NCBI RefSeq assembly: GCF_022354825.1
Contig: NZ_CP031168.1
Span: 4,713,501-4,777,500 of the forward strand
Direction: 5' to 3'
Source: Paenibacillus sp. H1-7
GTDB lineage: Bacteria > Bacillota > Bacilli > Paenibacillales > NBRC-103111
DNA length: 64,000 nucleotides
This document shows, one piece after another, positions 8,763 through 18,038 of this stretch. Position 1 is the first letter of the stretch. Each line of letters starts with the position of its first letter. A model generated the notes under the pieces. That model had not been told where the DNA came from, did not search any database, and was given only the letters and a program-made list of their open reading frames with translations. The translations under genes were made by a program, and so were the position numbers.

Positions 8763-9503
8763 ATGAAATCCAAAGTGCTCTCCGTTGGTTTTGGGTCGAA
8801 ATCTTCACCATCTAAAGTGATACCTCATAGGCACGATTATTGGCAGCTTGAAATTGTTACTCAAGGAGTTATTAAATGCAGTATATCCGGTGAGGTATTA
8901 TCTCTGGAGATTGGCGACATGCTGCTAGTCCCTCCAGGCTTGGAGCATGGATTTTGGTACAGTGAGCCGCCCGTTGCCTGGATATCAATAAAGTTTGAGC
9001 GCGAAGAAGAGGACCTTCCCCATTGGGCTGGGGTTATTCGCAGCAATCTAATCACAAGAAAGCTCATTTCCTCTTTTAAGACGGCCATTCATGAATCTCC
9101 TTACTTGCAATGCGAGAAAGTATTTGTAATCGGCTTTCTTGAAACGATTCTTCATTATGTTCATTACGACCATTTTCGGGAAAATGACAATTCGTCCGAG
9201 TTGTTAGTAAAACATATTATGGACAAGGTATATAAGCGAAACGGTAAATCCATTACGATCTATGAGCTTGCTGAAGAGTTATCGTATTCACGCAGTCATC
9301 TATCTAAGAAGTTCAAGGAGATTACCGGAGAAAGCTTGAAATCTTATATTGATCATATTCGGATTCAGAAGATTGAGGAATTGCTCCGATACAGAGAGCA
9401 TAGTATTTCTGAAATTGCTGCGGATCTTGGATTTAGTGACGTATTTTCATTCTCCAAGTTTTTTAAAAAGCACACAGGGATGAGTCCGCGAAAATATATA
9501 TAA
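8763..9503 (+). CDS. AraC family transcriptional regulator with cupin domain
   Basis: A 246-residue one-component regulator. Residues about 15-90 form a cupin-like sugar-sensing domain (PHRHDYWQLEIV, GDMLLVPPGLEHG). Residues about 150-246 are the AraC double helix-turn-helix, with ELAEELSYSRSHLSKKFKEITG and the closing FFKKHTGMSPRKY. GAGGAGG precedes the ATG. It is transcribed divergently from the heparinase-remnant/sulfatase operon across a 284-base spacer that must hold both promoters. It is therefore the most likely local activator of the sulfatase and GH88 genes. The inducer is unknown. Confidence 0.92.
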   Translation: MKSKVLSVGFGSKSSPSKVIPHRHDYWQLEIVTQGVIKCSISGEVLSLEIGDMLLVPPGLEHGFWYSEPPVAWISIKFEREEEDLPHWAGVIRSNLITRKLISSFKTAIHESPYLQCEKVFVIGFLETILHYVHYDHFRENDNSSELLVKHIMDKVYKRNGKSITIYELAEELSYSRSHLSKKFKEITGESLKSYIDHIRIQKIEELLRYREHSISEIAADLGFSDVFSFSKFFKKHTGMSPRKYI

Positions 9504-9545
9504 GAAGTCAGTTCTATCTACCAAAATCAACCGAATCCTATGCAA

Positions 9546-9575
9546 CAAAAAAAGCAACGAGAGATTTCGTTACTT
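9546..9575 (-). terminator. Intrinsic terminator of the Gfo/Idh operon
   Basis: Nine-base arms at 9552-9560 and 9567-9575 pair with one mismatch around a 6-base loop. On the minus strand the stem is followed directly by eight T residues. It closes the long minus-strand operon that ends at 9641, and may also act on the convergent AraC gene. Confidence 0.8.
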
Positions 9576-9640
9576 CTTTGCTCAATACACGGGAGAGCTA
9601 TCATTGCTCCTTGAGTTTTTCAGTCTTTGTGCATCGTTTT

Positions 9641-10624
9641 TTAAAGATTTACCGGCTTCTTTAACCGAACCGATTCATAGGCAGCCAGCGCAATAACCGT
9701 TGAGTTATACCCGTCCTCACCGTTGATAGGAACTTCTTTTCCTTCATTAAGGCATGTAATAAAATCATCGATCAGCAGCTCATCCTTATTGTCGCCCCAA
9801 TAGCTCCATTCCGCGTGGTCGGTCGTTTGACTGTAAACCTCGTTGATCTGGGCAAAGTAATCAATCGATAGCGTCCCGTCTGTCCCTATGATTTCCATCG
9901 TCAAATCGCGTTTGTATGGAAAAGCGTGCGTACGAGACCAGCTTGCATCAAGGGCGGCAAACACACCATTCTCGAATTTCACATGAACTATGCCGGCATC
10001 ATCAATGTCGACGCCATGGAACAGGCTTCCCGATACCGCGTAGACCTCAACCGCTTTGGAACGCAGCATCCAATTCAATAAATCCATAACGTGTACCGTA
10101 TGATCAATGAGCGCTCCTCCTCCGGATAATGAGGGGTCATTGAACCATCCTCCTATCATCTCGCCTTTATTTGTAGCTTTAACGGCCACCACTTGGCCTA
10201 TTTCCCCACGATCGATAGCTTCTTTAGCCTGCACTATCATGGGTATATATCGGTTTGGAAACGAGGTCATGAGCTGGACGCCATGCTCTTTGCACGCTTC
10301 GATCATTTGACGCATCTCATTCTTGGAAATACCTAACGGCTTCTCGCACAAAACATGCTTTTTATGCTTTGCAGCCTCTATTGTCATTTCCGCATGTCGC
10401 GAGTTTTCGGAACTGATGATTACGGCATCGGCATCACCAGCCAACAGCTCGCGATAATCCGCAAAGTATGGAATCTGGTACTGCCGGCAGAACGGCTCTA
10501 CCCTCTCCCGGTTCTCATCGGATATACCGAGTAGCTCCACATCATTGCGCTGCAGCAAGACGTGCAAGTAGCTGACGGCATGAAGATGGGCAAAGCTGAT
10601 CAACCCTATTTTCAACTTACGCAT
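9641..10624 (-). CDS. Gfo/Idh/MocA family NAD(P)-dependent sugar oxidoreductase
   Basis: A 327-residue cytoplasmic dehydrogenase of the glucose-fructose oxidoreductase/inositol dehydrogenase family. The N-terminal Rossmann domain begins LKIGLISFAHLH, which lacks the usual full glycine-rich loop. The signature CEKPLG near residue 95 supplies the catalytic lysine, and IDHTVHVMDLL near 170-180 the catalytic Asp/His pair. Its start overlaps the end of the upstream oxidoreductase-like gene by 8 bases. As the last gene of the operon it probably oxidises or epimerises a sugar released by the lyase system. The substrate cannot be assigned. Confidence 0.9.
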   Translation of the reverse strand: MRKLKIGLISFAHLHAVSYLHVLLQRNDVELLGISDENRERVEPFCRQYQIPYFADYRELLAGDADAVIISSENSRHAEMTIEAAKHKKHVLCEKPLGISKNEMRQMIEACKEHGVQLMTSFPNRYIPMIVQAKEAIDRGEIGQVVAVKATNKGEMIGGWFNDPSLSGGGALIDHTVHVMDLLNWMLRSKAVEVYAVSGSLFHGVDIDDAGIVHVKFENGVFAALDASWSRTHAFPYKRDLTMEIIGTDGTLSIDYFAQINEVYSQTTDHAEWSYWGDNKDELLIDDFITCLNEGKEVPINGEDGYNSTVIALAAYESVRLKKPVNL

Positions 10625-11618
10625 CGTTCCCCACCCCTTCGCTAAATAGATTTACCGGTTGTCCGGTATGTAGCGATTGAGAAGCGGCTGCTACAACCCG
10701 CATCGTTTCAAACGCATCTTCTACAGTCATTGCCGGCTCCTTGTCCTTATCGAGACAATCAAGCATGTGTACCAAGTTATCATATTCCGGATTACGGAAG
10801 GATGGGCTGAATCCGCGCGTACCCGGATTTACGTCGCTATCGGCTCTTCTATGCACATGGAAAGCATTTGTTTTACGGTTGTCATAACGAATTACGCCTT
10901 TCGAGCCTGCATATTCGACAGCCGATGTATATGCTCCGGGATATCCCGAGTAGGCTTCGAGGTTGGCAATCACTCCGCTTCGAAACTGCAGAGTCACCAA
11001 AACGTAATCAAGCGGCCTGATGCTTGCGCGCATGGCATAAACCGTATCCACTTCACCTGCAATCCAGCGCAGCAAATCAATCTCCTTCAGAGCCAGACGA
11101 TTTAAGGCGGCTCCTCCATCGATAATCGGTACCCCTACATCATCATCAGGTATTAGCGGACAATATCGCTTGGAGTTAATCATACCAAGACTGCCGATCG
11201 CACCGTCTTCAATACGCTTTTTTAAGTCTCTATTGTGATAATAAAAACGCTCCGGATTTGCAAATAACAACCGGCCTCCGGAGCTGCTGGAAACTGACGC
11301 TAGTAGTTCTTGAATATCTCCAAGGCGGTATCCCTGCATACCGGCTATCACATGATAGCCCGATTTCAGCGCTTGGAGTATGCTGTGTTTATCGCTATCC
11401 TCAGGCTCGGCAACAACAAGTACGCTGCCTGTCGGCAATGCTTCCATTAATCGTTCGAACGATGAGAACGCACGGCACCCGTATTCAGCCGCCAACTCCT
11501 GGGCATTCACTTCATCATCGTCATAAATACCGAAGATCTCTGCTTGCCCTGCTTTCAACAAATGCTGCGCATACCGCTTACTTGTTTTACCAGTCCCCAC
11601 TATAGCTGCTTGTATCAT
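10617..11618 (-). CDS. Gfo/Idh/MocA-like protein lacking the catalytic signature
   Basis: A 333-residue protein with the two-domain Gfo/Idh/MocA layout. The start at 11618 is chosen because AAGGAGG sits 6 bases upstream and the protein then opens with the Rossmann strand MIQAAIVGTGKTSKRY; an ATG at 11654 would add 12 unrelated residues. The normal EKP signature with its catalytic lysine is replaced by AGMQGY near residue 95. Where active enzymes have a catalytic histidine, this one reads LALKEIDLLRW. It overlaps the next, apparently active family member by 8 bases. Possibilities are a non-catalytic partner or a chemically altered enzyme. Family membership is firm, enzyme activity doubtful. 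Confidence 0.82.
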   Translation of the reverse strand: MIQAAIVGTGKTSKRYAQHLLKAGQAEIFGIYDDDEVNAQELAAEYGCRAFSSFERLMEALPTGSVLVVAEPEDSDKHSILQALKSGYHVIAGMQGYRLGDIQELLASVSSSSGGRLLFANPERFYYHNRDLKKRIEDGAIGSLGMINSKRYCPLIPDDDVGVPIIDGGAALNRLALKEIDLLRWIAGEVDTVYAMRASIRPLDYVLVTLQFRSGVIANLEAYSGYPGAYTSAVEYAGSKGVIRYDNRKTNAFHVHRRADSDVNPGTRGFSPSFRNPEYDNLVHMLDCLDKDKEPAMTVEDAFETMRVVAAASQSLHTGQPVNLFSEGVGNDA

Positions 11619-11673
11619 ATTCGGCCTCCTTAACTTGAGCCCATGCAAGCTCACACTCCACGTTCTTTATCAC

Positions 11674-12753
11674 TTACAGGGATACAGCTTCCCCGGTATC
11701 CGACGAAAGGTAGATTGCATCAAGAATCTCCTGCACAACCAGCGCCTGCTCCGGCTTGACGACCGGTTCGCTGTCATTCAAGATCGCTTCGATCCATAGA
11801 CGCGCCTCAAGCTCTGCCGGACTTTCTTCAACGGTCTTGTAGAAGGGAACTCCCGCATCCTGCAGATGGATCCGAGTCGTATACAGCTTCCCGTATTTTT
11901 CTCCATTGATAGTTAATCCGTCCCACATATCAGCACCGGCTGCTGTTCCGCATAAGGTTACTTTCCCTGCCCCTTCGTGCACAATGTTTAAAGCCCAGCT
12001 AGCCTCAAGCGTCACTGTTGCCCCGTTCTCCATCGTAATCAATGCCAATGCGGAATCTTCAACGGAAAATTTCGCTGGGTCCCATGATCCGTAAGGATTA
12101 GCTGCATGAGCCTGTTTGCCGAGCTGATGGAATGCTTTCCCCAGCACTGTCTTAGGCTTATAGTTATTCATCAGCCATAACGCCAAGTCCAGCGCATGAG
12201 TGCCGATATCGATCAGTGGTCCGCCCCCCTGTTTTTCCTTATCCAGAAAGGCGCCCCATGTCGGGACACCACGCCGGCGCAACGCATGGGCCTTGGCCAT
12301 ATAGATGTGTCCTAGATCTCCATTTCGGCACACCTGGTACAAATATTGAGAATCGGGCCGGTACCGGTTGTTATAGCTGATTGTAAGCTTCTTGCCCGAT
12401 CGTTTAGCTGCCTCCACCATTCTCTTGGCATCTTCTGTCGTTCTGGCCATAGGCTTTTCACACATCACATGCTTGCCTGCGTCCAAGGCCGCTATAGCTA
12501 TCTCTGCATGTGAATCGTTAGCGGTGCAGACGTGCACGACATCAATTGTCCGGTCCTCCAGCAGCTGACGATAATCCGTATATACTTGGGCATCCGTCGA
12601 CCCGAATGCAGAAGAGGCTTGACGGGCCTTAGCTTCTGTTCGATTTGCGAATGCTGCCAGACTGACTTGAGGTAGTTTGGCCAGACTCGGCATATGTTTT
12701 GCATGCGCGATCCCGCCACAGCCAATTATGCCGACTCTCAATTCCTTCTCCAT
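11674..12753 (-). CDS. Gfo/Idh/MocA family sugar oxidoreductase
   Basis: A 359-residue NAD(P)-dependent oxidoreductase. It has the Rossmann loop VGIIGCGGIAHAKHMP, the signature HVMCEKPMA with the catalytic lysine near residue 97, and the catalytic DIGTHALDLALW block near 180. It is closely similar to the protein at 18039-19115: long shared stretches include the RRRGVP and DKEKQGGGPLIDIGTHALDL regions. A duplication that now flanks the lyase, binding-protein and DUF1080 genes is therefore likely. GAGGAG lies about 10 bases before the start. In this setting it may oxidise the C3 position of a glycoside for the DUF1080 protein; that is inference. Confidence 0.92.
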   Translation of the reverse strand: MEKELRVGIIGCGGIAHAKHMPSLAKLPQVSLAAFANRTEAKARQASSAFGSTDAQVYTDYRQLLEDRTIDVVHVCTANDSHAEIAIAALDAGKHVMCEKPMARTTEDAKRMVEAAKRSGKKLTISYNNRYRPDSQYLYQVCRNGDLGHIYMAKAHALRRRGVPTWGAFLDKEKQGGGPLIDIGTHALDLALWLMNNYKPKTVLGKAFHQLGKQAHAANPYGSWDPAKFSVEDSALALITMENGATVTLEASWALNIVHEGAGKVTLCGTAAGADMWDGLTINGEKYGKLYTTRIHLQDAGVPFYKTVEESPAELEARLWIEAILNDSEPVVKPEQALVVQEILDAIYLSSDTGEAVSL

Positions 12754-12788
12754 TCCCTAATCACTCCTCTGCTTCCTAAATAGGAAAG

Positions 12789-12815
12789 GCAACCAATTCG
12801 AATCGAATCGGTTGC
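12789..12815 (-). other. Hairpin between DUF1080 and oxidoreductase genes
   Basis: GCAACC pairs with GGTTGC, and an inner ATTCG/CGAAT stem continues it with one mismatch and a 3-base loop. On the minus strand it is followed by a loose T-rich stretch. It may weaken transcription into the three downstream oxidoreductase genes or mark an mRNA processing point. Confidence 0.45.
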
Positions 12816-12845
12816 TATCCCCTATTCCACTTTAATAAATCGGGG

Positions 12846-13457
12846 TTACAGCTTTATTTTAAGATTCCTGAATTCTACATATCCTCCGTGATCCTGAAGG
12901 CCGATATGCCCTAGACGCGGTTGATCCTTCCAGGCGTACTTAAATTTATTATCCGAACCATCCGGATTTTTACCAGGGCTAGACCATTGGTCTATATCCG
13001 CTTCAACAACCGGAACGCTGTTCAAAGTAATTTGGATATCATTACGATCACACCGGATTATTAGACGATTCCATTCCCCTGCCGGACGAACGGCATTGGA
13101 AGAAGGAGCAACCAGATCGTATAATGCGCCTGCGCTATTTCTGACCATGTTATCCTGATCGTATGTATCTAAAATCTGCACCTCAAGACCCGTGTTTACC
13201 GGATCCGTAAGATCCGACCATCGAAAAAAAACACCGCTGTTGACGTTAGGTGCTGTTCTGTATTCCAAGTCGAGAATAAAGTTCTCGAATTTTTCTAGAG
13301 TATACAAGTATCCGCTTCTTTCGCCCTTACACACTAAATTTCCGTCCTTGACAATCCATCCTGCAGTATTAAGAGTTGAAGCCCACCCATTTAGAGACTC
13401 TCCGTCAAACAATAGTCGATAACCTGCTTTACTTTCATCACTTGTTAAGGCATTCAT
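12846..13457 (-). CDS. DUF1080 family protein (3-keto-glycoside hydrolase-like)
   Basis: A 203-residue beta-jelly-roll protein of the DUF1080 family. It begins with YRLLFDGESLNGWAS and contains the typical GVFFRWSD, GLEVQILD and HIGLQDHGGYVEFRNLKI blocks. Some family members have been shown to cleave glycosides after C3 oxidation (3-keto-disaccharide hydrolysis), working with Gfo/Idh oxidoreductases. It has no signal peptide. Its place between a sugar-binding lipoprotein and several Gfo/Idh genes fits that partnership. AGGAGAT precedes the ATG. The family is recognised with confidence; the specific reaction is inferred. Confidence 0.85.
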   Translation of the reverse strand: MNALTSDESKAGYRLLFDGESLNGWASTLNTAGWIVKDGNLVCKGERSGYLYTLEKFENFILDLEYRTAPNVNSGVFFRWSDLTDPVNTGLEVQILDTYDQDNMVRNSAGALYDLVAPSSNAVRPAGEWNRLIIRCDRNDIQITLNSVPVVEADIDQWSSPGKNPDGSDNKFKYAWKDQPRLGHIGLQDHGGYVEFRNLKIKL

Positions 13458-13478
13458 ACTGTATCTCCTCTCAAATTT

Positions 13479-14786
13479 TTATTGCTGCTTCATCTCAGCC
13501 ATTTTTTTCTCCGCATTGCTCTGGGCCTCTCTCAGTATGGTGTTTACGTCCTTACCGCTCTGAGCCATATCCTTTGCAGCGTTTTGTATGATCTTTTTTA
13601 ATTCGACATCATAATCCGTAATAGGGACGCTGGCTGCCTGCTTTAATTTAGTAACCGCTTGCGTATTTTTACCTTGAAAGCTTTTTAGATCAGCGGCAAA
13701 CTGGCTTTTAATTTTATCATCGTTTAGGATAGTTAATCGGCCATTTCGATTTAGCAAGGTTTGCACTTCATCCCCCACAAGCGTATTGATCACTTGAAAT
13801 ACTGCATCTTTATGCGCCGTCTTTGGAGAAACCATCAGAACCGGCATATTGGCAGGCCGTCCAATGTTCGGGAACTCGGAGTAAACAGGCTGAGTGACAA
13901 TATCCCAGTTAAGATTTTGTCCTTGCTGCGTCGCATCCTCCAACATTCCAACAACACCATTGCCCCAAGAGGGGAGAAGCGCAACATTTCTGTTCTTAAA
14001 GAAAGCGTTGCTGCCATATGTGTACACATTGTTGGGACCGATAAATCCGGGAACCTCATAGAACGACTTAAGTAAAGCGAATAACTTCTGGTAGCCTGGG
14101 GAATTCAGAACAGGCATATCCTGCTTATCGTTTACATAAGGAAGAGCATACTGTTCCTTCATTTGGTCGACAGGACCCGGATCTATACCTATATACTGTA
14201 CTCCCTGCTCTAGTCTTGTAAGCTTCCTCCCTGTATCGAGCATTTCATTCCATGTCATCAAATCTTTCGGGTACGGCACGCCGAATTTGTCAAAAATGTC
14301 CTTATTATAAAGCGTTATGCCATAGTTGGCTGAAAGCGGGAGAGCAAAAAGCTGGTCCTTGCTGCCAAATTGCTGAATGGCTTCCATCGCGCCGGCATCA
14401 AACCGATTGAGATCCAATTTATTTTTCTTAGCTAATTCGGAAATATCCATTGTCATGCCCAAGCGGTTGAACATCCCAATGTAAATGTTGCTCACAAGCA
14501 GGAGATCGGGAAAATTGCCTGCTGCAATGAGCTGTTCCGGTGTATTGTTATCCCCATTTCTCGTGATAAGCTCCAACGAAATATTGGGATATTTCTTCTT
14601 AATGGGCTCAACAAAATACTTTTGAAATTCGGAGTCAGTCATGTTGGCGCTGTATCCATACACCTTCAAATTTATCGGTTCTTTGGAGTCCAATGAAGTT
14701 TCGGAGCTTGGCTCTTTACTCGAACAGCCTGCCAAAGTCATGATGAAAAAGCATATCAGGAGGAAAAGAACTGTAATTTTTTTCAT
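13479..14786 (-). CDS. Extracellular sugar-binding lipoprotein of an ABC importer
   Basis: A 435-residue solute-binding lipoprotein. The signal peptide ends in a lipobox TLAGC near residue 21, followed by a Ser/Lys-rich linker. The family block YNKDIFDKFGVPYPKD is present near residue 155, and the C-terminus carries a charged helix. No permease gene lies within the same operon. The genes on either side encode the PL8 lyase upstream and the DUF1080 protein downstream, so it probably collects oligosaccharides related to the lyase substrate. AGAGGTGA precedes the ATG. It is paralogous to the proteins at 4622, 43612 and 56091. Confidence 0.92.
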   Translation of the reverse strand: MKKITVLFLLICFFIMTLAGCSSKEPSSETSLDSKEPINLKVYGYSANMTDSEFQKYFVEPIKKKYPNISLELITRNGDNNTPEQLIAAGNFPDLLLVSNIYIGMFNRLGMTMDISELAKKNKLDLNRFDAGAMEAIQQFGSKDQLFALPLSANYGITLYNKDIFDKFGVPYPKDLMTWNEMLDTGRKLTRLEQGVQYIGIDPGPVDQMKEQYALPYVNDKQDMPVLNSPGYQKLFALLKSFYEVPGFIGPNNVYTYGSNAFFKNRNVALLPSWGNGVVGMLEDATQQGQNLNWDIVTQPVYSEFPNIGRPANMPVLMVSPKTAHKDAVFQVINTLVGDEVQTLLNRNGRLTILNDDKIKSQFAADLKSFQGKNTQAVTKLKQAASVPITDYDVELKKIIQNAAKDMAQSGKDVNTILREAQSNAEKKMAEMKQQ

Positions 14787-14868
14787 ATTAAGTTCACCTC
14801 TACTATGTTTTTTTCAATAGACTATTTCCTTGTCGATTTTTTAACAGTTAGGCCTGAAACCATAATTT

Positions 14869-17800
14869 TTAGTTTATTTCCGTTAGTTCCAATTCGACAG
14901 TGGCTCCGTTTTGGCATCGGATGTGCAAGGATGTCTTGTCCTTATCAGCGCTTACTTCAATTCCAGTAACATCACGTGGAAGCTCTTTTCCTTTCATGGT
15001 CCACCGTCCCTTAAGCTCCACGCACGTAATTGTTTCCATGCCCGCTGTCCATGCAGTTACATCGTCCATGCGTTGATTTTTCAACTTAGGCAGACGCAAG
15101 TCCGGATCCGCCAAGCTGAGGAGCAGGGATTGTTCACGCCTTTTTTCCATGACGATTACCGGAGCGCTCGAACTATGGAACACGCCAAAATTCATTTTCT
15201 CGGTTTCGTCAAATAGAACGTAACCAATGGACTGCAGCTTGTTATGTAGTACGACATGTGCCTTTTCATCTTTTTGCAGCACTTTGTAGTGTGGCGTAGC
15301 AGCATAGCTTCTGACCGCTTCCGGTGTCGATTGCACAAGAATGGCATATTCATAGCCGAGGCTTTGCGGTTGTATCCCATGATCGATCCATGCCGTCGTA
15401 TAGAAGCCTTCCGTCTCCATCAATCCACTTGAATCCCTTGATTTCTGAGCGGCTCGTTCAATTTGAAGACCGCCCGCATCAGGCACCACATAGCCGTTAC
15501 CATAGGGGTCAATCATCCAAGACGTTTCCCCGTATGAACCAATGAATAGCCACGGGAGCTCTGTAATTTGCTTATCATTTATATAGAACGGATTCGCAGC
15601 ATCACTCATATGGGATTGGAACAACGTCGTTTCCACATGATTGCGCGGATCCTCGCAGCAAATGCCAGAGCCAAGCGAAATGATATCTTTGCCAAAATAA
15701 AATACGGTTTTGACAGCGCGGAAGCTAGGATCAAACACGGTGTCGTGCAGCTTCATCGCGAAGATCCCTTCCATCCCCTCGCTGGAAACGCCTCCGACAA
15801 ATGTTTCATCCGTAAACGATCGTGTGCCTTCTGTAAATGAACGTGCTCCAGGTCGAGAGCCGAGCGTTTCCAGTTCTTCAAGAGAGAGATGCCGGGAAGT
15901 CGTACCTGGCCATCTGGACCAATCCCATCCACGGTTTAGTGCATAACCGCTGCCCTCTGCGCTTGGCGATTCACCGTCTGCAAATATTTGAATCGCGCCA
16001 TAACTTATATATCGTCCGTAAACATTTTCTCCAGGCATAACCTTATGTACCGACATCGAAGGTTTGGCACTATGTGCTTCGAAATCGACAACGTACTGAC
16101 TCCACCCTTTGGTAGAAACCATCCAATGATCCCGGCGCAGCACTGCGAGTGCCGATGAAGGCTTCATCCAAAAGCCCGTTGGACTTGTTTCCGGAGCAAA
16201 GCCTGCTTGCGACAGCTTCACCGCGAACTGCAAGCCACCGAGAGTATCCATATATTCGACGCCTTTGCTATCAGCCTGCGCGAACATCTTTCTTACGCAT
16301 TTAGCTTCCGGGTCCCACAATCTCATGAATGCTCCAGCTAGTTCAATGTCTATCGTTTCTCCCGCGAAAGCTAGCAATGCTAAAGCCGGCAGCATTTCAT
16401 GGGTGAACGCCCCTTTGTCCGGGAACCTTCCGCTTATTCCGGTCGGCACATCGTACTTGTTCGTCACGATTCGCATCGTTAAGAGGGCCTGTTTTAGATT
16501 GCTGACCGATTTCTCATCAAGCGCATAGGGAGTTCCATGAAGCAGATATGCCATCAACGCGCCCGTATGAAGAGCATTAGGTGCATAAGCTGACGTATAT
16601 ACCATGCGATGGTGAAAGCCCATATAATCGTGTTTGATCGTCCCCGCGAATCCAGGCGCAATGGCGAGAGCATTGTTCATCCACAGCAGCAGCCCCTTCA
16701 TGTGCCGTACTTTCTCTGGAGAATCTTCCATACATAAGACAACAAGCAGCTTATACACAAAACGGGTACGCACTTCGTCAGCCGTCGTTTCGGTGTAGTC
16801 CTCTCCAGGAAAACCGTAGGTTTTACCGAAATTGGTAAACCAATGCATAGAGGCGTATTCTCGATCCAGTCTCCCTGTTCGTTTTAACTCCTCCCTCATC
16901 AGGAATACAGAATGAAAATACCCGTTGTTTCTGTTGGTTTCGTGATCAAGCGTTTCCAGTCCGCTGCCTGCGGCCCAGCCCTGATCGTGAAAATAATCGA
17001 ATAAATCCAGCGCCTTCTGTTTGCTTTCTTCATTACCATTCAACCTATAATCAAGCACAACCGGCAGAAAAATAGTCCGGGCTACATCTTTCCCAAACTC
17101 GGGACCGTGCGACGAACGGCTGGAAAAAAGCGGTGCTCCTGTCACATAGCCGTCTTTATCTCGCTTGATGTCCAACCTCTGATACCGCTCCACACCTTCG
17201 CGGATGAAAGCTTGAAGGGATTCATAACGTATGCGAAGCGGTTCACACGCAAGATCAACCTTTTCACCCAGTACCCAATGCTCATAACGTTTGGAGATAA
17301 GCGCAAACGCAGCCGCTTGTTCCTGCGTCAGCTCTGTTTCCTCCGGCAATCTAGGCTGCAAACGACTGAAATAGTAACTGCGGTCCCATGTGCCTCCCTT
17401 TCCCCCATTTGCCTTCTGTCTTAGAGAGGGTATCTGCCAGTCCGAAGAACGTGAGGCAGGAATCGATGCAACAAATTCGATAACGTCCAGAAAGAAAGTT
17501 CCGCTCTCTTCCTCCTGCGGTGGAATGAGCTCCATCACTTCCAACTGCTCGACATCTTGGTTCTCGCGGTCGGGCTCGAACCCGCCATCCTCTCGAAAAT
17601 GGATGTTAAAGCCTCTCCAGCCGGCAAACCCTACCCCAATCTCAAAGGAGCACCGGAATAGACCTTGACTTATTTCACGTTCAGATCCAAGACGGAACGT
17701 GAGCTTACCGATTAATGCCTTTTCATTATAAATCCAAAATTTGACTCCGCCGTTCATACTTTTGCATGCTTCTTCCAGATGGTCTGGCCTGGTTACTACA

Positions 17801-17991
17801 AGCCTTCCTCCCTGATTCCACTGCCATCTCAAAGAGTGAGATCCGTGTTTGTAATGAGCTTGGGAAAGAGCGAGCGTTCCAGCTCCAACTGTATTCCAGT
17901 GATTAGGCACCGAATTCCCTTCAAAAGATTCGGCATAGATGAAAGAGCCGTCATCTCCATAAATTTCTATCTTGGATAACCCGTCGTTCAT
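14869..17991 (-). CDS. PL8 chondroitin ABC lyase-like polysaccharide lyase
   Basis: A 1,040-residue protein with the architecture of chondroitin sulfate ABC lyases. A jelly-roll N-terminal domain (about 5-190) contains SFEGNSVPNHW and ends near the typical PASRSSDWQIP linker. An alpha-helical catalytic toroid follows, with GFHHRMVYTSAYAPNAL near 450-470, where the catalytic His and Tyr would lie, and TGISGRFPDKG for the Arg. A beta-sandwich part has the family hallmark RGWDWSRWPGTTSRHL near 685. These lyases cut hexosaminidic-uronic bonds by beta-elimination to unsaturated oligosaccharides. The start at 17991 is chosen because GGAAGGTG lies 5 bases upstream. No signal peptide is visible, so it may be cytoplasmic or exported unusually. 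The exact substrate is unproven. Confidence 0.85.
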   Translation of the reverse strand: MNDGLSKIEIYGDDGSFIYAESFEGNSVPNHWNTVGAGTLALSQAHYKHGSHSLRWQWNQGGRLVVTRPDHLEEACKSMNGGVKFWIYNEKALIGKLTFRLGSEREISQGLFRCSFEIGVGFAGWRGFNIHFREDGGFEPDRENQDVEQLEVMELIPPQEEESGTFFLDVIEFVASIPASRSSDWQIPSLRQKANGGKGGTWDRSYYFSRLQPRLPEETELTQEQAAAFALISKRYEHWVLGEKVDLACEPLRIRYESLQAFIREGVERYQRLDIKRDKDGYVTGAPLFSSRSSHGPEFGKDVARTIFLPVVLDYRLNGNEESKQKALDLFDYFHDQGWAAGSGLETLDHETNRNNGYFHSVFLMREELKRTGRLDREYASMHWFTNFGKTYGFPGEDYTETTADEVRTRFVYKLLVVLCMEDSPEKVRHMKGLLLWMNNALAIAPGFAGTIKHDYMGFHHRMVYTSAYAPNALHTGALMAYLLHGTPYALDEKSVSNLKQALLTMRIVTNKYDVPTGISGRFPDKGAFTHEMLPALALLAFAGETIDIELAGAFMRLWDPEAKCVRKMFAQADSKGVEYMDTLGGLQFAVKLSQAGFAPETSPTGFWMKPSSALAVLRRDHWMVSTKGWSQYVVDFEAHSAKPSMSVHKVMPGENVYGRYISYGAIQIFADGESPSAEGSGYALNRGWDWSRWPGTTSRHLSLEELETLGSRPGARSFTEGTRSFTDETFVGGVSSEGMEGIFAMKLHDTVFDPSFRAVKTVFYFGKDIISLGSGICCEDPRNHVETTLFQSHMSDAANPFYINDKQITELPWLFIGSYGETSWMIDPYGNGYVVPDAGGLQIERAAQKSRDSSGLMETEGFYTTAWIDHGIQPQSLGYEYAILVQSTPEAVRSYAATPHYKVLQKDEKAHVVLHNKLQSIGYVLFDETEKMNFGVFHSSSAPVIVMEKRREQSLLLSLADPDLRLPKLKNQRMDDVTAWTAGMETITCVELKGRWTMKGKELPRDVTGIEVSADKDKTSLHIRCQNGATVELELTEIN

Positions 17992-18038
17992 ATTTGCACC
18001 TTCCATCCAAATGAATGAATTGAAAAAAGAGTACTGCC

